Shown here one piece after another: positions 59,332 through 64,000 of a DNA stretch of 64,000 bases. Positions within the stretch are counted from its first letter, which is position 1; each line of letters begins with the position of its first letter. The DNA comes from Staphylococcus sp. Its GTDB lineage: Bacteria; Bacteroidota; Bacteroidia; Bacteroidales; Muribaculaceae. The position numbers were made by a program, and so were the translations under genes. The notes under the pieces are model-generated. The model was given only the letters and a program-made list of their open reading frames with translations, was not told the DNA's origin and did not search any database. The stretch covers positions 1,782,223-1,846,222 of the forward strand of contig JAMPDC010000001.1 of the NCBI GenBank assembly GCA_023665865.1, given 5' to 3'.

Positions 59332-59838
59332 ATGAAGCGTTCAACTTTCAATTTATGTTTCGCGGCAGTAGCCACCCTCGGTCTTCCGGTGATTCTTGCC
59401 GCATGCGGGACTCCGTCAGGTGGCGGGGAGGAGACGACAGGTGCTGTTGCCGCGACGGATACTGTGACTGCTGTGGAGCTTTCGCTCGAATTGCCCAATG
59501 TGCCGTTGACTATTTCCGCGCCGCATGAGAAAGCCGGTTTCATCGCTATCCATTTCTGGGACAATCTCGATTTCACCGATAGCTCCAAAGCTCTCAATGT
59601 CGACTTCATGGAGCAGAATTTTGTGGACTATCTCTCGATTATGCCGGCAGTCATGGCGGCAGATCGTCTGAAAGCTTTCAGTACATTGATTGAGCAGGCG
59701 TCGGCTACTCCCGAAACCCGGGCTCTGATACTGGCTCTCGGCAAGAAATATCTCAATCATCCCGACTCGCCGATGCTCAACTCCGAGTATTATTCTGATT
59801 TCGTCAAGGTTGCCAATGCCGGGTCTCCGAATTCCTGA
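59332..59838 (+). CDS. Short DUF5106-like lipoprotein
   Basis: 168 aa from the ATG at 59332; an earlier in-frame start at 59308 lies inside the terminator. The lipobox is ILAAC followed by Gly-Thr-Pro-Ser. The mature part (FIAIHFWDNLDFTDSS, EQNFVDYLSIMP, DSPMLNSEYYSDFVKVAN) resembles DUF5106, which in Bacteroidales is usually the first half of larger lipoproteins ending in a thioredoxin-like domain. Here the thioredoxin-like half is absent and the frame stops 49 bp inside the convergent HD gene. It may be a natural short form or a truncated copy. No promoter element is obvious. Confidence 0.75.
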   Translation: MKRSTFNLCFAAVATLGLPVILAACGTPSGGGEETTGAVAATDTVTAVELSLELPNVPLTISAPHEKAGFIAIHFWDNLDFTDSSKALNVDFMEQNFVDYLSIMPAVMAADRLKAFSTLIEQASATPETRALILALGKKYLNHPDSPMLNSEYYSDFVKVANAGSPNS

Positions 59839-60362
59839 ATGAGTTCCTGAAATCTCATTGCGCTCCCCTCGGAGATGCGTTCCATGGATTTTTTCACCTT
59901 GTCGAGCGGTTTGAGTTTCATGTCGCCGCTCTTTGAGTAGAACTTGTCGGCATAGCAGACGAGGCGCTCAAGTTTTGTCGCTGGCATATAGCTGACATTG
60001 GGATCGAGCGGCAGTCGCTGTTCATTGATCTCCTCGGCCGATATACCGGCGCCGGTGTGGCGTTCGGCAACTCGTGAGTCGCGCTCAGGCATGTTTTCAT
60101 TGCGGAGCAAGGCCGCACCGAGCACACCATGACGGATGTATGGTTCTTTGCCTGTGCAGCCGATACCGGGAGCGTCCGTAAGGAAAATGCCTATGTCATG
60201 GAGCATGGCTGCTTCCTCGACTTCGTCGGACGGAAGACCGAGATGCCGTGACCGGTTTATATTGAGAGCAAGGTCTGCTACAGAACGGCAGTGGCGCATA
60301 TAAATATCCCGCAAGCGGCTGCCTGCGGGATAATATTTGTCAATAATGTCTTGATAAGTCAT
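59790..60362 (-). CDS. HD-domain phosphohydrolase
   Basis: 190 aa, cytosolic. The HD superfamily metal site is visible as H24 (MRHCRSVAD), H55-D56 (AAMLHDIGIF), H78 (YIRHGVLGA), a further HTGAGI and D in VCYADKFYS. Such small HD proteins hydrolyse phosphate esters of nucleotides or related compounds; the substrate is unknown. Its 3' end overlaps the convergent DUF5106-like gene by 49 bp. It follows the aminotransferase gene on the same strand by 20 bp and is probably co-transcribed with it. Confidence 0.9.
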   Translation of the reverse strand: MTYQDIIDKYYPAGSRLRDIYMRHCRSVADLALNINRSRHLGLPSDEVEEAAMLHDIGIFLTDAPGIGCTGKEPYIRHGVLGAALLRNENMPERDSRVAERHTGAGISAEEINEQRLPLDPNVSYMPATKLERLVCYADKFYSKSGDMKLKPLDKVKKSMERISEGSAMRFQELIQEFGDPALATLTKSE

Positions 60363-60382
60363 TTACATCTATATCGGGTATC

Positions 60383-61405
60383 TTATTCAACGATTGTACA
60401 CCAACCATGCTTATCCTCGATCTCGCCGAGCTGGATGCCGCGAAGAGTGTGGTAGAGCTCGGTAGTGATGGGGCCCGGTTCGCCGTTTTTCGAAACGATA
60501 TATTTCTCGCCGGTATCGAGGTCGTGGATCTCGCCGACGGGCGACGCTACGGCTGCTGTACCGACAGCTGCGGCCTCATCAATCTGTGCGAGTTCGTCGA
60601 CTGTGATGTGTCGGCGTTCAACTTTCACACCCATATCTTCGGCGAGCTGCATGAGGCTCTTGTTGGTGATTGAGGGAAGGATTGAGTTTGAGGCGGGGGT
60701 GATGTAGACACCATTTTTGATTGCCATGAAGTTGGCGGGCCCACACTCGTCGAGATATTTCTTTTCTTTCGGGTCGAGGTAGAGTACGGCAGAGTAGCCG
60801 AGCTCATGGGCATGCTCGCCGGCGGTAAGCGATGCAGCGTAGTTGCCGCCCACTTTCCATAGACCGGTACCGTTGGGGGCCACACGGTCATACTGGCGCA
60901 TGATGCAGATATTGGTGGGTTTGAATCCGGTCTTGAAGTAGGGGCCTACGGGGGTCACGAGGATCATGAACAGATATTCGGTAGCCGGTTTGACGCCTAC
61001 TTGTGCGGAGATACCGAGTTCGAGCGGACGGATGTAGAGCGATGCGCCTGAGCCGTAGGGGGGTACGAAACGTTCGTTGAGTTTCACGACTTTGAGCACC
61101 ATCTCCTTGAATTTTTCAAGGGGCAGAGGCTCCATGAGGATTCCTTTGGCCGACTCCTGGATGCGGCGGGCGTTTTCTTCGAGACGGAACACTCTGACTT
61201 TGCCGTCTTTGCCACGGAAGGCTTTCAATCCTTCGAAAATTTCCTGGCCATAGTGGAGACAGGTGGCGGCTATGTGGAGGTTGACTTCTTCGCTCTGCGA
61301 CACTTCTATCTCGCCCCATTTCCCGTCGCGGAAATAGCAGCGTACGTTGTAATCTGTTGGGATATAACCGAATGAGAGGTTCCCCCAGTCCAATTCGTTG
61401 TTCAT
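60383..61405 (-). CDS. ilvE: Branched-chain amino acid aminotransferase
   Basis: 340 aa from the ATG at 61405; a start 10 codons earlier would lie over the promoter -7 element. It transfers the amino group between glutamate and the 2-oxoacids of Leu, Ile and Val, using PLP. Motifs are HYGQEIFEGLKAFRGKDG, YIRPLELGISAQVGVKP and the PLP-lysine region LWKVGGNYAAS (K184 in this numbering), with LDECGPANFMAI and a C-terminal VGTAAVASPVGEI. The length and sequence match the class-II type of about 340 residues. Its 2-oxoacid products are also potential substrates of the Vor-type enzyme at 10623-13349, if that enzyme is branched-chain specific. Confidence 0.95.
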   Translation of the reverse strand: MNNELDWGNLSFGYIPTDYNVRCYFRDGKWGEIEVSQSEEVNLHIAATCLHYGQEIFEGLKAFRGKDGKVRVFRLEENARRIQESAKGILMEPLPLEKFKEMVLKVVKLNERFVPPYGSGASLYIRPLELGISAQVGVKPATEYLFMILVTPVGPYFKTGFKPTNICIMRQYDRVAPNGTGLWKVGGNYAASLTAGEHAHELGYSAVLYLDPKEKKYLDECGPANFMAIKNGVYITPASNSILPSITNKSLMQLAEDMGVKVERRHITVDELAQIDEAAAVGTAAVASPVGEIHDLDTGEKYIVSKNGEPGPITTELYHTLRGIQLGEIEDKHGWCTIVE

Positions 61406-61432
61406 TTTAGAGTGCTGTTTGTTTGTTTTCTG

Positions 61433-61440
61433 CAAAATTA
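61433..61440 (-). promoter_or_regulatory. -7 element (TAATTTTG) of ilvE
   Basis: A full TAnnTTTG match on the minus strand, 28 bp upstream of the ATG at 61405. TTTG candidates upstream are at off-consensus spacing. Confidence 0.6.
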
Positions 61441-61549
61441 CGACAAAAAGTGCAAAATCCTAAGCAAAAACGAGGGAAAATTTAAAAATTATCACGGCAG
61501 AAATTCCGTGTAGAAAATATCTGTAATATCTGTGCTATGTGTTGTGACA

Positions 61550-61963
61550 TTATTTAAAATCAGATGACTCAAGGAGTCTGATTGCATCACGGATAACATC
61601 CAATAGAGGAGGAATATCATTTTTAACAGTTTCAAAAACCACATCTGCATCAAGTTCGAAGTAACCGTGTGCGATATGATTGCGCATTCCCACTATTGCT
61701 CTCCATGGGACAGAGGGAAAATTTACTGACAAAAAATTAGGGATTATTCGATTGACTCGATTGATTCCTTCTCCGATAGCGGTAATAAGAGTGCAATCCG
61801 CAGCAAGTAACTGCATCCCGTATTGATTATTATAGAAATTCTCGGATGAAACAATCTCCTTATTCCAATCTATCAGTCGGGATATTGTTTCCGCTACGCT
61901 GTCAAGTGTCATAACAGCTCTTGATAGATCTGAATCAGAATATGGTGATGGCATCATTATCAA
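61550..61963 (-). CDS. hepT: HepT-like HEPN toxin
   Basis: 137 aa (alternative starts at 61957 and 61954). It is all-helical with the HEPN RNase motif R-x4-H-x-Y as R94-H99-Y101 (MRNHIAHGYFE). HepT proteins are RNases or tRNA-targeting toxins, neutralised by MntA-type nucleotidyltransferases that AMPylate the Tyr next to the motif. Its start overlaps the mntA gene end by 29 bp, so the two are coupled. The region is clearly more AT-rich than the flanking genes, which suggests horizontal acquisition. Confidence 0.88.
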   Translation of the reverse strand: MIMMPSPYSDSDLSRAVMTLDSVAETISRLIDWNKEIVSSENFYNNQYGMQLLAADCTLITAIGEGINRVNRIIPNFLSVNFPSVPWRAIVGMRNHIAHGYFELDADVVFETVKNDIPPLLDVIRDAIRLLESSDFK

Positions 61964-62234
61964 TTTGGGAGAGGAATTTTTTAGAGAGATGTGGATGTCG
62001 ACGGATTAAATCGACGGATGATTTCAAAATTGATTCCAGGAAATCTTTAAGAGCACTTATCAACAGTATTTTGGGTGGCATTTCAACAAGAATGTCAATG
62101 TCACTGTCTGCTTTGTTTTCATTCCGGGCAACGGAGCCGAAAATGCAAAGGCTTGTGACACCAAACTCTTCTTGAATCCGGTGCATATTTGTTTGTAGAA
62201 TTAATATGCAGTCGTTGCGGTCACACATATCCAA
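61935..62234 (-). CDS. mntA: MntA-like minimal nucleotidyltransferase antitoxin
   Basis: 99 aa. The Pol-beta-type nucleotidyltransferase motif G-S-x10-D-x-D is visible as GSVARNENKADSDIDILV (G33-S34, D45, D47). MntA antitoxins block their HEPN partner by adding AMP residues to it. The next gene, overlapping by 29 bp, encodes that HEPN partner. A consensus promoter precedes it. The start at 62234 is used; an ATG two codons later is possible. Confidence 0.9.
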   Translation of the reverse strand: MDMCDRNDCILILQTNMHRIQEEFGVTSLCIFGSVARNENKADSDIDILVEMPPKILLISALKDFLESILKSSVDLIRRHPHLSKKFLSQIDNDAITIF

Positions 62235-62272
62235 TAGATATACTGGGGCAATGAATAATAATATGCTATCTA

Positions 62273-62303
62273 CAAAATTAGTAAATTAAATTCAAGTAGC
62301 AAA
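62273..62303 (-). promoter_or_regulatory. Consensus promoter of mntA-hepT
   Basis: On the minus strand TTTG (62303-62300), exactly 19 bp, TAATTTTG (62280-62273); leader about 33 nt. Confidence 0.8.
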
Positions 62304-62308
62304 AAATT

Positions 62309-62410
62309 CTATCTGAATATGTCATGGGACTCATAATCTTTGTCAAGTGTGATAATGCCGACATCCCGCTTAGATGCAATAAATCCGAGATATGACTGGC
62401 GGGGTAGTCA
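62309..62410 (-). pseudogene. Possible remnant of a PIN-like protein C-terminus
   Basis: A minus-strand frame without a start codon encodes YLGFIASKRDVGIITLDKDY and then ESHDIFR before a stop at 62309. GIITLDKDY resembles the end of PIN-domain toxins (a variable hydrophobic strand, then Thr-x-Asp-x-Asp). It lies directly upstream of mntA-hepT and could be a relic of another toxin gene. It is short and partly overlaps a hairpin, so chance is not excluded. Confidence 0.25.
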
Positions 62411-62421
62411 TGTCTCGGATT
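62382..62421 (-). terminator. Terminator hairpin after the GH36 gene
   Basis: 16-bp arms 62382-62397 and 62406-62421 pair with one mismatch and an 8-nt loop; on the minus strand tttatt follows the arm. It ends the GH36 transcript (stop at 62450). Confidence 0.75.
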
Positions 62422-62449
62422 CAGTGCACGATTGGGGATCTGTGTGTGG

Positions 62450-64000
62450 TTATTTCGCTGTCAGGCGAAGCACTCGTGAGGAGTAGTCGGTGTTTTTGTG
62501 ATAGTCAACCTTGTGGGTGAGGGGGATTTCAAGACCGTTTGACATGAGATAGCGTCCGGTGAAGCTTTTGCCTTCGAAGCTGAGGGGCTCTTTGTCGATG
62601 CGGTTGAGTTCGGTCACTGTATATGTTTTGTCGGGGTCGAGTCCGGCCATAACCACGCGAGGAAGTTGCTGGTTCATGAAGGTCTCGGTCTTCCACCAGT
62701 AGAAGACAGCATCGTCTTTCTCCGGTGTGACATACATGAGCGAAGCAACGCCCTTGCCATCGTAGGGTGATACGAGGCGGTAGATGTCGCCAAACTGGAC
62801 TATGGGGCGGATAGTCTTGTAGTCGGCGATGGCCTGACGGCAGACAGCCTTGTCCTCATCGTTCATGTCGCGGGGCTGCATCTCGAGACCGAGGCGTCCG
62901 CTCATAGCTACGTCGGCACGGAATTTGACCGGGATGCGGCGGAATGTCTGATGGTTGGGTGAAGCAGAGATGTGTGATCCCATGGCGATGGCGGGGAAGA
63001 AGTAGCTTGTGCCCCATTGCATGTAGATGCGCTGGAGTGCGTCATTGTTATCGCTGGTCCAGAACTCATCAAACCAGGGGAGAATACCCCAGTTTGCGCG
63101 GCCGCCGCCACTGGCACAGGCCTGGATAGTCACGTCGGGGTGGGCTTTGCGGATGCGGTTGAGCACAGTCTCGAATCCCTTATGGAAGTCGATGTAGAGA
63201 TGGCTCTGGTTGTCGGCAGTGAGATATTGCGAGCCGTGATCCATGATCGGTGCGTTGGCATCCCATTTGATGTAGTCGATCTCGGGATATTTTCTCATAA
63301 GGGTGTCGACAACGGTGAAGACGATGTCCTGCACCTTTGGATTGGCGAGATCGAGGACGAGCTGGGTGCCGCCACGCCCTTCGGTAGCAGGACGGTTGGC
63401 CGCTTTGATGATATATTCGGGATGCTGCTCATAGAGTTCGCTGACAGTGTTGGTCATTTCAGGCTCGATCCATATTCCAAACTTGATGCCGTTGGCTTTT
63501 GCGGTCTCGAGGAGGCCGTTGATGCCATTGGGGAGCTTGTTGGTGTCGACTACCCAGTCGCCGAGCGATGTGCTGTCGTTGTTGCGTGGATATTTGTCGC
63601 CAAACCATCCGTCGTCCATCACGAAGAGTTCACCGCCCATGTCGGCGATGTCTTTCATCATACCGGCCATGACTGGCTCGTTGATGTCGAAGTAGACGCC
63701 TTCCCATGAGTTAAGCAGGATTTTACGCTCCTTGTTGCCGTTGTGGAGACGGTGGTTGCGTCCCCAGCGGTGGAAATTGCGGCTGACTCCCGAGAGGCCT
63801 TCGTCGGAGTAGGTGAGGGCGAGCGGCGGGGTGACGAAACTTTCACCTTTCTTGAGTCGATAGGCCGAATTCTCTTCGTTGATGCCGGCGAAGAGGTGAT
63901 GATAGTCACTGTCATCGGTGTCGATGAAGAGTTTGTAGTTGCCGGAATATTCAAGTGCGGCGCCGATGGTGCGGCCTGTGTTCTCCTGAGGCTTGCCGTC
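62450..64000 (-). CDS. GH36-family alpha-galactosidase (5' end outside window)
   Basis: The frame is open to the right edge, leaving 516 residues of the C-terminal part. An N-terminal beta-sandwich portion (ALEYSGNYKLFIDTDDSDYH, SFVTPPLALTYSDEGLSGVS) and the linker FHRWGRNHRLHNGNKERK are followed by the barrel: FVMDDGWFGDKY, GIWIEPEMTN, the nucleophile Asp in DYIKWDANAPI, CASGGGRANWGILPWF and the acid/base Asp in FWTSDNNDALQRI. These are the GH36 catalytic signatures. It would release alpha-linked galactose, for example from raffinose-type or galactomannan oligosaccharides. The usual WDxN position reads Asp-Ala-Asn instead of Asp-Met-Asn. It is separated from the xyloglucan-type locus by four genes and need not belong to it. 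Confidence 0.92.
   Translation of the reverse strand, partial: DGKPQENTGRTIGAALEYSGNYKLFIDTDDSDYHHLFAGINEENSAYRLKKGESFVTPPLALTYSDEGLSGVSRNFHRWGRNHRLHNGNKERKILLNSWEGVYFDINEPVMAGMMKDIADMGGELFVMDDGWFGDKYPRNNDSTSLGDWVVDTNKLPNGINGLLETAKANGIKFGIWIEPEMTNTVSELYEQHPEYIIKAANRPATEGRGGTQLVLDLANPKVQDIVFTVVDTLMRKYPEIDYIKWDANAPIMDHGSQYLTADNQSHLYIDFHKGFETVLNRIRKAHPDVTIQACASGGGRANWGILPWFDEFWTSDNNDALQRIYMQWGTSYFFPAIAMGSHISASPNHQTFRRIPVKFRADVAMSGRLGLEMQPRDMNDEDKAVCRQAIADYKTIRPIVQFGDIYRLVSPYDGKGVASLMYVTPEKDDAVFYWWKTETFMNQQLPRVVMAGLDPDKTYTVTELNRIDKEPLSFEGKSFTGRYLMSNGLEIPLTHKVDYHKNTDYSSRVLRLTAK

Overview
The window reads as chromosome of a gut-type Bacteroidales bacterium, most likely Muribaculaceae-like; the family is an inference from gene style. 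Signs are paired SusC/SusD outer-membrane systems, a hybrid two-component regulator, BACON domains, NigD-like and DUF5683 proteins, and promoters of the Bacteroidetes sigma type (TTTG, 19-20 bp, TAnnTTTG), of which several clean copies are visible. No rRNA, tRNA, CRISPR array, transposase or phage gene was seen.

Layout. 1-2471: DUF5683 membrane protein (cut by the left edge) and a LysM lytic transglycosylase. 2555-5074: an AraC regulator and, 9 bp behind it, a fused ABC-type ATPase/DUF4435 protein that resembles single-chain PARIS-type defence proteins. 5328-10418: a small unknown gene, a GT4 glycosyltransferase, a cyclophilin, pfkA, a LolD-like ATPase and a NigD-like lipoprotein. 10623-13349: a four-gene 2-oxoacid:ferredoxin oxidoreductase operon (delta, alpha, beta, gamma). 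13435-20242: a LytS/LytTR-type two-component pair divergent from an orphan SusC/SusD pair. 20463-21944: a stand-alone adenylation-domain protein that lacks the A10 lysine.

21945-22786 is a noncoding mosaic: a long inverted repeat, a heptamer array, a row of small palindromes and a promoter region with a G9 tract. It precedes two large, evidently highly expressed secreted genes. One (2131 aa) is a long helical protein with a dockerin-like EF-hand pair, a cohesin-like beta domain and a short C-terminal sorting-like tail. The other (866 aa) has two cohesin-like domains, five tandem helical repeats of about 100 residues and the same tail. This pair is the best candidate for an undescribed system. 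LrgA/LrgB-type membrane proteins, a YbdG-like mechanosensitive channel and a small unknown gene follow.

35302-59249 is a polysaccharide utilisation locus whose content matches xyloglucan loci: GH3, GH2 and PA14-containing GH31 genes on the minus strand, a 1346-aa hybrid two-component sensor, then SusC, SusD, two surface lipoproteins and a BACON-GH5 enzyme on the plus strand. The GH5 would cut the polymer outside, SusCD and the lipoproteins would bind and import it, and the GH31/GH2/GH3 set would strip xylose, galactose and glucose. 59332-64000 holds a short DUF5106-like lipoprotein, an HD phosphohydrolase, a branched-chain aminotransferase, an AT-rich MntA/HepT toxin-antitoxin pair and a GH36 alpha-galactosidase cut by the right edge.
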